Source: Bolinopsis microptera
Lineage: Eukaryota; Ctenophora; Tentaculata; Lobata; Bolinopsidae
Length of the DNA: 64,000 bases
Assembly (NCBI RefSeq): GCF_026151205.1
Contig: NC_087084.1
Span: forward strand, 2,944,845 to 3,008,844
Direction: 5' to 3'
Part shown: piece after piece, positions 53,951 to 64,000 of the stretch
Layout of the letters: each line of letters begins with the position of its first letter
Position numbering within the stretch: position 1 is the stretch's first letter
The notes under the pieces: generated by a model
Database searches by the model: none
The model's input: only the letters and a program-made list of their open reading frames with translations
Told to the model about the DNA's origin: nothing
Made by a program: the position numbers and the translations under genes

Positions 53951-56900
53951 GTGCACCCCCGAAAAAAAGCCGGGCATCCTCAGAACAAGCCCGTGATGAT
54001 GGTGATGTGGGTTAATCAAGATGTAACAGATTCCGGAACTATGGGAGCACCATCTGTCATCTTACCGTTTTATTTACTGTATGTGGGAACATCTACTGAT
54101 GAAGTAGCTATCAAGAGAGCCATTCCAGTGGCGCAGGTGGCTCACGTGTCACATAGCCAACAGAAAAGAAACATGATGAATAGTTCTTACAGCACTAGGG
54201 TATCAGCCCCTACTTTTGTTTCTGGACGAGAAGGTGGTAATGATTTCACCAACTTAAATCCGAATGGAAGGTTGGTGAATGATGAGCCTAATCAACCTGA
54301 AACACCCAACAGCATAAACGAAAACAACAAAAAAAGTTTATTTTCATGTACCGACATTACCTGGGTAGGCACTCTTAACACTAGAACGATAAGAACTACC
54401 CAGAGGAAACTGGAGATGGTACATCTTTTCGAGAAGAGCGGCGCAGAGATTGTAGGTATCCAAGAGCACAGGATAGTTCATGAAGAGCCTGTCAGAGTAG
54501 AGAGAGTTGGCAAGAGCAGCTATCTAATTACTTCATCAGCTACTAGGAATAGGGCCCAGGCATCAGTGGGCGGAGTGGGATTCATCCTAACAAGCAAGGC
54601 ATTTGACGCAACTACGGAGATAACACCAGTGACGGAGAGAATCCTTAAGATATCTCTCAATGGGAATCCTAAACCAACCTTCGTCTGTGTCTATGGACCT
54701 ACGGAGGCAGATAGTGTAGAAGCAGCAGAAAAGTTTCATAACGATCTAAGGTGTGCAGTCTCGCAGATCCCTGCTCACAACTTCTTGGAGGTGATTGGGG
54801 ATTTTAACGCTCACCTATCAAAGAGGGACGAGAATGACTGTGGTTGGTATTTCCATGAGAGAACCAACAGAAATGGGGAGCTGCTTCGGGATACTGCCCT
54901 GGAATGTAATCTGGAGATTACAAACACCAGGTTCAGAAAGAAGCGGGGTAAGATGTGGACTCACCTATCGGATGGAACCCTGAATAAGTCTCAGATAGAC
55001 TTTATTCTAGTGAGGAAGAAGTGGAGGAACAGTATCAAAGACACTGAAGTCTACAGTTTCTTTAGTACATTGGGTACTGATCATAGATTTGTTTTGTCTA
55101 AGATCAAGCTATCTCTTCGACGAGCAAAAAAGCAACCCAAGAAAACCTGGTATAATTGGGGAGCACTAAAATCGGATGAAGACCTACAGAAGAGATATGC
55201 AGTAGAAGTCAAGAATCGGTACTCTGCTTTATGCGAGCAAACCGATGAAAGTGAGGTTACGGAACTGTATGGGCATTTTGTTGATGCGATTGCTGATACC
55301 AACAAAGCCATACTGCCTAAGAGAGAAAAGAAGAGACGTGACGATTTCGCGGGTGATCAGCGAGTTCAAAACGTGCGTACAGCGTTGCAGCAAGCAGAGA
55401 CTGTCTATCACCGGGATCCTAGTGAAGACAGTCGACTGTCTGTTAACGTACTTAAAACTGAACTGGATCAGGTGTACCAGGACATCTTTGAAGAAGATCT
55501 AGTTGCCAAGGTTAGAAGGGTCGAAATGGCTGCAGACAGATGCAAAAATAAAGAAAGTTGGAATGTCATAAATGAGATTACTGGTAGGAAGGCCAAGGGG
55601 GCAACTCAAATAAGGGGCAACGGAGCCGAAGAGAGGAAGGAAAATTGGCTTAGGCATTTCACGAATCTTTTAGGGAGTACACCTGATGTGGAAAACGAAC
55701 ATCCTAGGATCGAGACTCAATTTGAAGGACTCAACATCAGTACAGAACCTTTTACTCTAGAGGAGCTCAAAGCTGCCAAACTCAGGATTAAAGAAGGTAA
55801 AGCACCAGGTGATGATGGTATACCACCTGAAGTCCTCAAAAGATGCGACCTGGATGAAATCGTGTTGTCCTTCTGCAACAAAGCCCTGACAGATGGTATT
55901 GCGCCAGATCAGTGGAGGATAAGCAACATCATTCCGGTCCCCAAAAAGGGAGACTTGACAAACCCTGGAAACTGGAGGGGGATATCTTTGACTTCACTTG
56001 TAGCAAAGACTCTTAATAGAATGGTGCTTAATAGGATCCAGCCGGCTATAGAAGGGGTACTTAGGGACACTCAGAATGGTTTTCGGGAAGGACGGTCCAC
56101 TACTAGTCATATCTTGGCACTCAGAAGGATACTAGAGGGGGCTAGACAGAGAAATCTACCGGCAGCTATGGTGTTTGTTGACTTTAAGAAGGCCTTTGAT
56201 TCACTTCACCGGGGAATTTTGATGCAAATACTAAAGGCCTATGGGATACCAGACAGTATTGTGGATATCATTAATCTACTCTATGTCAACACGAAGGGCA
56301 AAGTTATTACACCTGATGGGGATACTGAGCTATTTGATATCCTGGCAGGAGTTCTTCAAGGGGATACGTTAGCACCATACTTGTTCATTATAGCCCTTGA
56401 CTATTGCATGAGACAAGCCTTAAGCAAGCACCCTGAAATAGGATTTACCATTAAGCCTTATAGGAGTAGGAGAGTTAAGGCGGAGAAGATATCAGACACT
56501 GGTTTTGCAGATGACATTGCACTGATAGCAGATACTGTAAAGGAGGCAGAGACACTGATGCTAGAGGTAGAAAGGGTTGCTGCTACAGTTGGACTTAGAA
56601 TGAATGAAGGGAAAACCAAATTCATTACTCAGAACATCGAGAACCCTGATACCATCAAGTCCCTGGGTAACAGTACAATAGAGCATGTGGAAGACTTCAC
56701 CTATCTGGGTTCTAGAATCAGAGACAGTGAGAGTGATATCAGGGTTAGGAAAGGAAGAGCATGGGGAGCATGCCACACACTCAAAAAACTTTGGAATTCT
56801 AAGCTTAGAAAGTCTATCAAGATCAGAGTGTTTACAGCACTAGTGGAGTCGGTGCTACTGTACGGTTCCGAGACTTGGACAATGACGAAAAGGCTAGAGA

Positions 56901-57262
56901 AGATGGTTGATGGTTGCTATACACGAATGTTAAGAATGGCCCTTAACATCAATCAATATCGAGACCATGTCAGCAACCACAGCCTGTACGGTGATCTTCC
57001 CAAAGTCAGCTCCAAGATAACCCAACGAAGGCTCAGACTTGCAGGTCATGCTCACCGACATCCGGAGCTGACACTGAACAAACTGATCCTCTGGAAGCCG
57101 AGTCATGGGCATACTAACAGGGGGCGACCTCATTTAACACTACTAGATAACCTAAAAGCAGATACTGGGCTGAAGTCAGTAGATGAGATAGCTAAACTGA
57201 TGGAGGACAGAAAGCTGTGGAGAACTGTTGTCAATGGATCTCGGGAATACCACCCGCCTTAA
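53951..57262 (+). CDS. Intact RTE-like LINE ORF: EEP endonuclease + RT
   Basis: 1,103 codons without interruption, suggesting a young copy. The first 130 residues are low-complexity and may be partly 5' leader. Endonuclease: LNTRTIRTTQRKLEMV, IVGIQEHRI (catalytic E), VYGPTEAD, VIGDFNAHL (D, N), SQIDFILV and GTDHRFV (D, H). RT from about residue 600: KAPGDDGIPPEVLK, NWRGISLTS, GFREGRSTTSHI, FVDFKKAFDSLHRG (about 742), GVLQGDTLAPYLF, FADDIALI (about 850), then FTYLGSRI, SVLLYGSETW, RRLRLAGHAHR and RGRPHLTLLD. It nicks genomic DNA and primes reverse transcription there. Clade RTE or a close relative; exact clade uncertain. Confidence 0.92.
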   Translation: MHPRKKAGHPQNKPVMMVMWVNQDVTDSGTMGAPSVILPFYLLYVGTSTDEVAIKRAIPVAQVAHVSHSQQKRNMMNSSYSTRVSAPTFVSGREGGNDFTNLNPNGRLVNDEPNQPETPNSINENNKKSLFSCTDITWVGTLNTRTIRTTQRKLEMVHLFEKSGAEIVGIQEHRIVHEEPVRVERVGKSSYLITSSATRNRAQASVGGVGFILTSKAFDATTEITPVTERILKISLNGNPKPTFVCVYGPTEADSVEAAEKFHNDLRCAVSQIPAHNFLEVIGDFNAHLSKRDENDCGWYFHERTNRNGELLRDTALECNLEITNTRFRKKRGKMWTHLSDGTLNKSQIDFILVRKKWRNSIKDTEVYSFFSTLGTDHRFVLSKIKLSLRRAKKQPKKTWYNWGALKSDEDLQKRYAVEVKNRYSALCEQTDESEVTELYGHFVDAIADTNKAILPKREKKRRDDFAGDQRVQNVRTALQQAETVYHRDPSEDSRLSVNVLKTELDQVYQDIFEEDLVAKVRRVEMAADRCKNKESWNVINEITGRKAKGATQIRGNGAEERKENWLRHFTNLLGSTPDVENEHPRIETQFEGLNISTEPFTLEELKAAKLRIKEGKAPGDDGIPPEVLKRCDLDEIVLSFCNKALTDGIAPDQWRISNIIPVPKKGDLTNPGNWRGISLTSLVAKTLNRMVLNRIQPAIEGVLRDTQNGFREGRSTTSHILALRRILEGARQRNLPAAMVFVDFKKAFDSLHRGILMQILKAYGIPDSIVDIINLLYVNTKGKVITPDGDTELFDILAGVLQGDTLAPYLFIIALDYCMRQALSKHPEIGFTIKPYRSRRVKAEKISDTGFADDIALIADTVKEAETLMLEVERVAATVGLRMNEGKTKFITQNIENPDTIKSLGNSTIEHVEDFTYLGSRIRDSESDIRVRKGRAWGACHTLKKLWNSKLRKSIKIRVFTALVESVLLYGSETWTMTKRLEKMVDGCYTRMLRMALNINQYRDHVSNHSLYGDLPKVSSKITQRRLRLAGHAHRHPELTLNKLILWKPSHGHTNRGRPHLTLLDNLKADTGLKSVDEIAKLMEDRKLWRTVVNGSREYHPP

Positions 57263-57758
57263 GTCAGTCTAAGTCATGGCATAAGTGACGAACTAGAGTG
57301 CGTGTCGAACTTGGGTACGTGTACCGAATCTACCATGGTAAAAACATCTTCACACCGTAAAATGGGCAAAAGCTACAATAACGGTTCCTCCGACATTGTT
57401 TACAGCGGGCAATATCCTTTATTTCATTCAATTCTTCTGAAGTGTTCATGACCAAATTACGGTCTTTAGGATCGTCCATTAATAATTTAAGGAGGCTTTT
57501 GCCGGGACAACCTATACACCCTTTTAATTTTGACAGGGCAGCTCAGAAGTAGATGGTTCTAAAACAAAACATAAATAAATCTAATCCCTTTAAAATAAAT
57601 ATGCTACCTTCTAGCTTACTCATAGAACACAACTCGGAATGAGCTTTTATACTTCATATTCAAATCAAGCGGTAAGTAAATAGTGATAATATAACTAACT
57701 CTACTGCATTATAATCCACCTTGCGTGGCTGAGAGGACCAATTCGTTCTCTCGACAGT
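57263..57758. other. 3' flank of the RTE-like element
   Basis: Element 3' UTR for perhaps 100 bases, then AT-rich sequence with no supported gene. Confidence 0.45.
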
Positions 57759-57956
57759 TCAGGACTCAGAACCCCTTAAATTTTTTAATGGCAGGTCTAT
57801 CCTGTGAAGGCACCAAATAAATCTTTGCAATTCCCATCCAAAATTCTTCTCTAAGAGGGCTATAATCCCATTGTGACGTCCGGTGTTGACGTTAGTGGCG
57901 TAACAGCCACAAGATCTTAGTGGCGAGTTGTCTAATGTCGATCCTAAGCTCATCAC
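57759..57956 (-). pseudogene. Fragment of a transposon-associated protein
   Basis: Reads CGCYATNVNTGRHNGIIALL then EKNFGWELQRFIWCLHRIDL PLKNLR. It recalls the TNTGW-xG-I...LxRPLQW-xICLLH-xNELPLRHL pattern seen in repetitive ORFs of many invertebrate genomes. It is not obviously part of the hAT gene upstream. Short and without start, so treated as debris. Confidence 0.45.
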
Positions 57957-58372
57957 AATGCTGCATCTTTTCTCCCGTCAAGGTAGAGCGACTCCACTTT
58001 CAGATTCCGAAGGTCTTCTAACTCATTCTCTTTAGATCGCTGCACTATCTTTGGATTTCTTCAGTCTCCTGAAATATATTATGTCACAATAGATCATTAG
58101 ATGATACGTAAAGATACTGTACAGGCAATCCATGATTGTTGATTTGTTTGCATACCCAAAAATATTTCTTTTACATTAATAGCTTATAAAAACCCCAACA
58201 TTAGGATGTATTTGAAAAGTAACTTAAAACGACATGCAGAGCGACCAATAACGCCTGAATCAATGCTTGGTAGCACAAACCGGAGGTTAAAAATGAATAT
58301 TTGACCACATGGTGGACATGGTTGTTGCATGGGTCACTTGCAAGTTCATATATCACATACTTGGTTTTACAT

Positions 58373-60416
58373 TTCGGAAAGCAGCGTGGGTTTCAGAGTT
58401 CCGACTCCACTTGAGGATATGCTCCTGATAGCGTAATCCAGTTTCTTTATATTTGGGATAACCTCCGAAACAGAAACCATGTCCCCCTCCGCCGCTTTTG
58501 TGGTGATGTAGAATGGCTTCAGTACCGCAATAGCTTTGGTCAGAAGATCCCAATCGTGAGGAGTCATCTGCAAAATTCAGTTGATCAATACTTAGCCTGT
58601 ACATTGAGAAGTGAGCTAGGAATTAGGAGGTCCAGCGGACAAGAATTTGTTCCAGTTACATTCCAGGGACATTGATTCTCTAAACTTGATGTTAACTAGT
58701 GCTACTCAGAAAATGAGAGATGAGTCAAAAGAGCTGCATGTAAACTGACCTGTTGAGATGCAGACAACGATAACTCTGCATTTTGAGCGGTGATTGTTAT
58801 TGCATATTTTTTATTCTGAAAGGCCTGAAAGATCATGTAATAACTGTTCCATCTCGTGTCCACTGCAACTGGTCTGATGAGAGTTGCCTCTACTGCTTGA
58901 TTTTCATTCAGTAGACGTTTACCTGCATGGGCGGGATAGTTTAACATATGATAGTTAAGAAATGATAAACGCAAGTCGTAACAATGATAGTTTTGCCAAG
59001 ATTATGTCACTCAACGAACATGTACCTACGGCAACATTTTAATCAAACGTTATTAATGTGTACATTTCAGTAAGAAAATATTTTGAATCAGCCGTTATTA
59101 TCAGATTAAGTATGTGACAATGAAATCATCAAACAGAAAACCTAAGGTAAATGTAGTGATTCTCACCTGCAGGGGTTCTAAACTCCTTGATAAGACTCTT
59201 GATCTTTTTGATAAGCCGGTTAACTCCACTTTGAGAAAAACAGAATTCTTTACGATGAGATTCAGTAGATGGAGAAAACAGGATCCAGGCGGACAAAGCC
59301 TTTTTCATGTTTGAAGCAGTGTCGCTGATAACGCAGTGAAGTTTCTCTTCGGACAGACCCCATGCCTGCAGTACAAATGACACATTGTTCTTTAACGAGT
59401 CACGTAATAATTTGTAATTAGAAACTATGTGGGCAGCTAACGGTTAATATTTTCTACTATCAAAAAGCTAAGCGCACTCTGATGAACTCGAAATGAGCAT
59501 GTATTTCGAATTTTACAATCTATATGGCATTGGCAGTCCTGAGTTCTGAGTTTGAACTTTGATCATGGGGTTAGAAATGACACAAATTAGATATATATAT
59601 ATATGAGCTAAATTATTCAGATTTAACGATAGAACTTACCGGTATGTGCTCGGTTATAGGGAAGGCATCTCAGTACAATAACTTTTCTTTCGAAGTTTGT
59701 AGTTACGAAGTGTATTATGACCCCCAAATAGGAATCCAGCGCTTTTGACAACCAAACATCACAGCTCAGACTGTAATCAGCTCCTTTCAGTCAATAAATT
59801 TCTTCAGTTTAAACTGTACTCTATCATATAATTCAGGAAACAGTTTTGTGCGCACCACCTTCTCTGAGGGTATGTCAAACTTCTTGTTCAAACCTGAATG
59901 AGCCGGAAGTCAGATGATCTTAATTTATCTGTAAATGATTATCCAACAAATGATTGTCAATCTGCTGCTAATTTACTTAATAGCAATCAATTTTATCATC
60001 ACAAAGAACTCAATTGGAATTTTAATCTGGAGTCATCACAGCTCGAGCCTAGAAAAGTTGTTTTTTTATTGAGCTAAGTTATTAAAAACGTCCCAAATCA
60101 ATCTTACCGTCAACAAACTGTTGAAATTGTTCATTCTCAACAGTCGTGTATGGGAGCATCTGATCAATAATCCATTTCAGGAGCAACTTTTTAGATCTTT
60201 TTGACGTTCATCAGTCTAGTAACAGTGGCGCCGCTCCAGACTGCCCCCAGTGTGGGCTGATTAGATGTTGTCAGTTGATACATCGATCTCCGCTCAGCTT
60301 CGACTTCATCAGACTTTTGTCTCTTGAGTCTTGACCCTCTGTGATTCACGTATTGCAGTTGCTTCCTTGTGTTTAGAAGGGTGCTTATGTTTCAAATGAT
60401 CCCATAAAATGGTTAC
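58373..60416 (-). pseudogene. Decayed intron-containing hAT (BED-type) transposase gene
   Basis: Minus-strand pieces in the expected order. BED zinc-finger end at about 60,416-60,300 (TILWDHLKHKHPSKHKEA, then TGA TGA). WIIDQMLPYTTVENEQFQQF ending at 60,108. FDIPSEKVVRTKLFPELYDR then, after a frameshift near 59,795, LSCDVWLSKALDSYLGVIIH FV (59,893-59,640). WGLSEEKLHCVISDTASNMK (59,367-59,166). RPVAVDTRWNSYYMIFQAFQ (58,923-58,750). MTPHDWDLLTKAIAVLKPFY (58,569-58,373). Catalytic-region motifs D-W, D-TASNM and TRWNS are recognisable, as in ZBED/hAT transposases. Stops and a frameshift show it is dead; the C-terminal hAT dimerisation domain was not found. Confidence 0.82.
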
Positions 60417-60419
60417 CTG

Positions 60420-60796
60420 GATATCATCCTAGCCTAAGGCATGTGACGTGACAAGCACCTGCAGCAAAGATTAGATTAGATTAGATTAAGAATAATGACA
60501 TAAACATCATCACTAGTTTTAAACAATCTTTCTGATTTCCTCATTATCAGAACTGTGAACATTTCACAGCCTTCGTCATTAAAAAACAAACAAATTCTAT
60601 AACTAACATAATTGTCATAATTTATTTAGAGAGTTAATACTGAGTGGAAGAGTAGCTACTGAGGGAAATATCGAGTAACACTGATGAATACAGAGAGTTA
60701 ATACTGAGTGGGAGAATAACTACTGAGGGAAATGTAGAGTATCACTGATGAAGACAGAGAATTAATACTGAGTGGGAGAGTAGCTACTGAGGGAAA
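60420..60796. repeat. 63-bp tandem repeat preceding the satellite
   Basis: From 60,629, about three copies of GAGAGTTAATACTGAGTGGG followed by AGTAGCTACTGAGGGAAAT and ATCACTGATGAA. 60,420-60,628 is AT-rich with GATTA repeats. Confidence 0.75.
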
Positions 60797-63700
60797 ATGT
60801 GACCTCCAGATCAGTAAAATTAAGGGTGCTGGAAGAGCTGCATAGAGTCCACTAGTATTTAATATTAGCCTGTACTGGCTCAATAAAATGTGACCTCCAG
60901 ATCTGTAAATTTAGGGGTGCTGGAAGAGCTGCATAGAGTCCACTAGTATTTAATATTAGCCTGTACTGGCTCAATAAAATGTGACCTCCAGATCAGTAAA
61001 ATTAAGGGTGCTGGAAAAGCTGCATAGAGTCCACTAGTATTTAATATTAGCCTGTACTGGCTCAATAAAATGTCACCTCCAGATCAGTTAAATTAGGGGT
61101 GCTGGAAGAGCTGCATAGAGTCCACTAGTATTTAATATTAGCCTGTACTGGCTCAATAAAATGTGACCTCCAGATCAGTCAAATTAAGGGTGCTAGAAGA
61201 GCTGCATAGAGTCCACTAGTATTTAATATTAGCCTGTACTGGCTCAATAAAATGTGACCTCCAGATCAGTAAAATTAAGGGTGCTGGAAGAGCTGCATAG
61301 AGTCCACTAGTATTTAATATTAGCCTGTACTGGCTCAATAAAATGTGACCTCCAGATCAGTAAAATTAAGGGTGCTGGAAGAGCTGCATAGAGTCCACTA
61401 GTATTTAATATTAGCCTGTACTGGCTCAATAAAATGTGACCTCCAGATCAGTAAAAGTAAGGGTGCTGGAAGAGCTGCATAAAAAGTAAAGTAAAGTAAA
61501 GTAAAATTTATGACATCACATCATCACACATGTCTACAAACTATCATCGCACTGTGTGAAAAAATATATAATAAATATTTCCCCACCAACATTAATTAAT
61601 TATCAAATACAATATAGAGTCCACTAGTATTTAATATTAGCCTGTACTGGCTCAATAAAATGTGACCTCCAGATCAGTAAATTTAGGGGTGCTGGAAGAG
61701 CTGCATAGAGTCCACTAGTATTTAATATTAGCCTGTACTGGCTCAATAAAATGTGACCTCCAGATCAGTAAAATTAAGGGTGCTGGAAGAGCTGCATAGA
61801 GTCCACTAGTATTTAATATTAGCCTGTACTGGCTCAATAAAATGTGACCTCCAGATCAGTTAAATTAGGGGTGCTGGGAGAGCTGCATAGAGTCCACTAG
61901 TATTTAATATTAGCCTGTACTGGTTCAATAAAATATGACCTCCAAATCAGTAAAATTAGGGGTGCTGGAAGAGCTGCATAGAGTCCACTAGTAGTATTTA
62001 ATATTAGCCTGTACTGGCTCAATAAAATGTGACCTCCAGATCAGTAAAATTAAGGGTGCTGGAAGAATTTGCATAGAGTCCACTAGTATTTAATATTAGC
62101 CTGTACTGGCTCAATAAAATGTGACCTCCAGATCAGTAAAATTAGGGGTGCTGGGAGAGCTGCATAGATTCCACTAGTATTTAATATTAGCCTGTACTGG
62201 CTCAATAAAATGTGACCTCCAGATCAGTAAAATTAGGGGTGCTGGGAGAGCTGCATAGATTCCACTAGTATTTAATATTAGCCTGTACTGGCTCAATAAA
62301 ATGTGACCTCCAGATCAGTAAAATTAGGGGTGCTGGGAGAGCTGCATAGAGTCCACTAGTATTTAATATTAGCCTGTACTGGCTCAATAAAATGTGACCT
62401 CCAGATCAGTAAAATTAAGGGTGCTGGAAGAGCTGCATAGAGTCCACTAGTATTTAATATTAGCCTGTACTGGCTCAATAAAATGTGACCTCCAGATCAG
62501 TAAAATTAAGGGTGCTGGAAGAACTGCATAGAGTCCACTAGTATTTAATATTAGCCTGTACTGGTTCAATAAAATATGACCTCCAGATCAGTAAAATTAG
62601 GGGTGCTGGAAGAGCTGCATAGAGTCCACTAGTATTTAATATTAGCCTGTACTGGCTCAATAAAATGTGACCTCCAGATCAGTAAAATTAAGGGTGCTGG
62701 AAGAGCTGCATAGAGTCCACTAGTATTTAATATTAGCCTGTACTGGCTCAATAAAATGTGACTTCCAGATCATTAAAATTAAGGGTGCTGGAAGAACTGC
62801 ATAGAGTCCACTAGTATTTAATATTAGCCTGTACTGGCTCAATAGAATGTGACCTCCAGATCAGTAAAATTAAGGGTGCTGGAAGAGCTGCATAGAGTCC
62901 ACTAGTATTTAATATTAGCCTGTACTGGCTCAAAAAAATATGACCTCCAGATCAGTAAAATTAGGGGTGCTGGAAGAGCTGCATAGAGTCCACTAGTATT
63001 TAATATTAGCCTGTACTGGCTCAATAAAATGTGACCTCCAGATCAGTTAAATTAAGGGTGCTGGAAGAATTTGCATAGAGTCCACTAGTATTTAATATTA
63101 GCCTGTAGGTACTGGCTCAATAAAATGTGACCTCCAGATCAGTAAATTTAGGGGTGCTGGAAGAGCTGCATAGAGTCCACTAGTATTTAATATTAGCCTG
63201 TACTGGCTCAATAAAATGTGAACACCAGATCAGTAAATTTAGGGGTGCTGGAAGAGCTGCATAGAGTCCACTAGTATTTAATATTAGCCTGTACTGGCTC
63301 AATAAAATGTGACCTCCAGATCAGTTAAATTAGGGGTGCTGGAAGAGCTGCATAGAGTCCACTAGTAGTATTTAATATTAGCCTGTACTGGCTCAATAAA
63401 ATGTGACCTCCAGATCAGTAAATTTATGGGTGCTGGAAGAATTTGCATAGAGTCCACTAGTATTTAATATTAGCCTGTAGGTACTGGCTCAGTAAAATGT
63501 GACCTCCAGATCAGTAAAATTAAGGGTGCTGGAAGAGCTGCATAGAGTCCACTAGTATTTAATATTAGCCTGTACTGGCTCAATAAAATGTGACCTCCAG
63601 ATCAGTAAAATTAGGGGTGCTGGAAGAGCTGCATAGAGTCCACTAGTATTTAATATTAGCCTGTACTGGCTCAATAAAATGTGACCGCCAGATCAGTAAA

Positions 63701-64000
63701 TTTAGGGGTGCTGGGAGAGCTGCATAGAGTCCACTAGTATTTAATATTAGCCTGTACTGGCTCAATAAAATGTGACCTCCAGATCAGTTAAATTAAGGGT
63801 GCTGGAAGAATTTGCATAGAGTCCACTAGTATTTAATATTAGCCTGTAGGTACTGGCTCAATAAAATGTGACCTCCAGATCAGTAAATTTAGGGGTGCTG
63901 GAAGAGCTGCATAGAGTCCACTAGTATTTAATATTAGCCTGTACTGGCTCAATAAAATATGACCTCCAGATCAGTAAAATTAGGGGTGCTGGAAGAGCTG
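60797..64000. repeat. 91-bp satellite array, runs past the window end
   Basis: About 34 head-to-tail units of TAGAGTCCACTAGTATTTAA TATTAGCCTGTACTGGCTCA ATAAAATGTGACCTCCAGAT CAGTAAAATTAAGGGTGCTG GAAGAGCTGCA. Variation is concentrated at a few sites (AAGGG/AGGGG, GAGCTGCAT/GAATTTGCAT, TGTAC/TGTAGGTAC). It has no coding potential and contains AATAAA in every unit. Confidence 0.97.
61478..61614. other. Foreign 137-bp segment within the satellite
   Basis: (AAAGT)n followed by unique sequence (ATGACATCACATCATCACAC ...), replacing or inserted in a 91-bp unit. Origin unknown; possibly a short retroposed or filler sequence. Confidence 0.8.

Noticed and set aside
60797-64000. CRISPR-like array
   Set aside because: The 91-bp units are contiguous tandem copies without unique spacers, in a eukaryotic genome.

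Overview
This window is from an animal (metazoan) nuclear genome. It is AT-rich, rich in introns and heavily loaded with transposons. It holds an integrin beta gene with GT-AG introns, a tectonin beta-propeller gene, several families of non-LTR retrotransposons, hAT and Tc1/mariner-type DNA elements, long microsatellites and a satellite array. The repertoire fits a marine invertebrate (cnidarian, sponge or similar), but the sequence alone does not fix the phylum. No prokaryotic features, tRNA, rRNA or CRISPR were seen.

Layout. 1-2,240: a GC-richer patch of dispersed repeats. 4,289-26,114 (minus): a near-complete integrin beta gene in 23 recognisable exons (about 800 codons), from signal peptide to cytoplasmic tail. 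Its introns host a LINE-ORF1-like ORF, a hAT MITE, a pogo-like MITE, a (CT)180 tract and E-box arrays. 26,115-29,115: LINE debris and a MITE-like element. 29,650-39,690: a block of non-LTR retrotransposons. It includes one nearly intact L2/CR1-like element (minus) whose ORF1 carries an AlkB-like 2OG-Fe(II) dioxygenase domain followed by an SGNH-hydrolase-like domain. It also includes the 3' piece of an R2-like element with a restriction-like endonuclease. 42,433-45,233 (plus): four phase-compatible exons of a tectonin-repeat protein. 46,065-53,204: an inverted copy of 2,239-8,585, i.e. the 3' half of the integrin gene on the plus strand. 53,951-57,262 (plus): an intact 1,103-codon RTE-like endonuclease/reverse-transcriptase ORF. 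57,760-60,420 (minus): a decayed hAT transposase gene. 60,797-64,000: a 91-bp satellite running off the end.

How the parts relate. The integrin would be a plasma-membrane adhesion receptor subunit. The ion-site and tail motifs show departures from the canonical family (ADMIDAS aspartates replaced, both NPxY motifs altered). The two integrin arms differ at about 13 synonymous and 1 replacement site in the exons I compared. Both arms therefore look constrained: either a real second copy, or two haplotypes joined head-to-head by the assembler. The plus arm has lost its 5' half and starts inside an exon just downstream of the tectonin exons, in a compatible splice phase, so a chimeric lectin-integrin transcript is conceivable but unproven.
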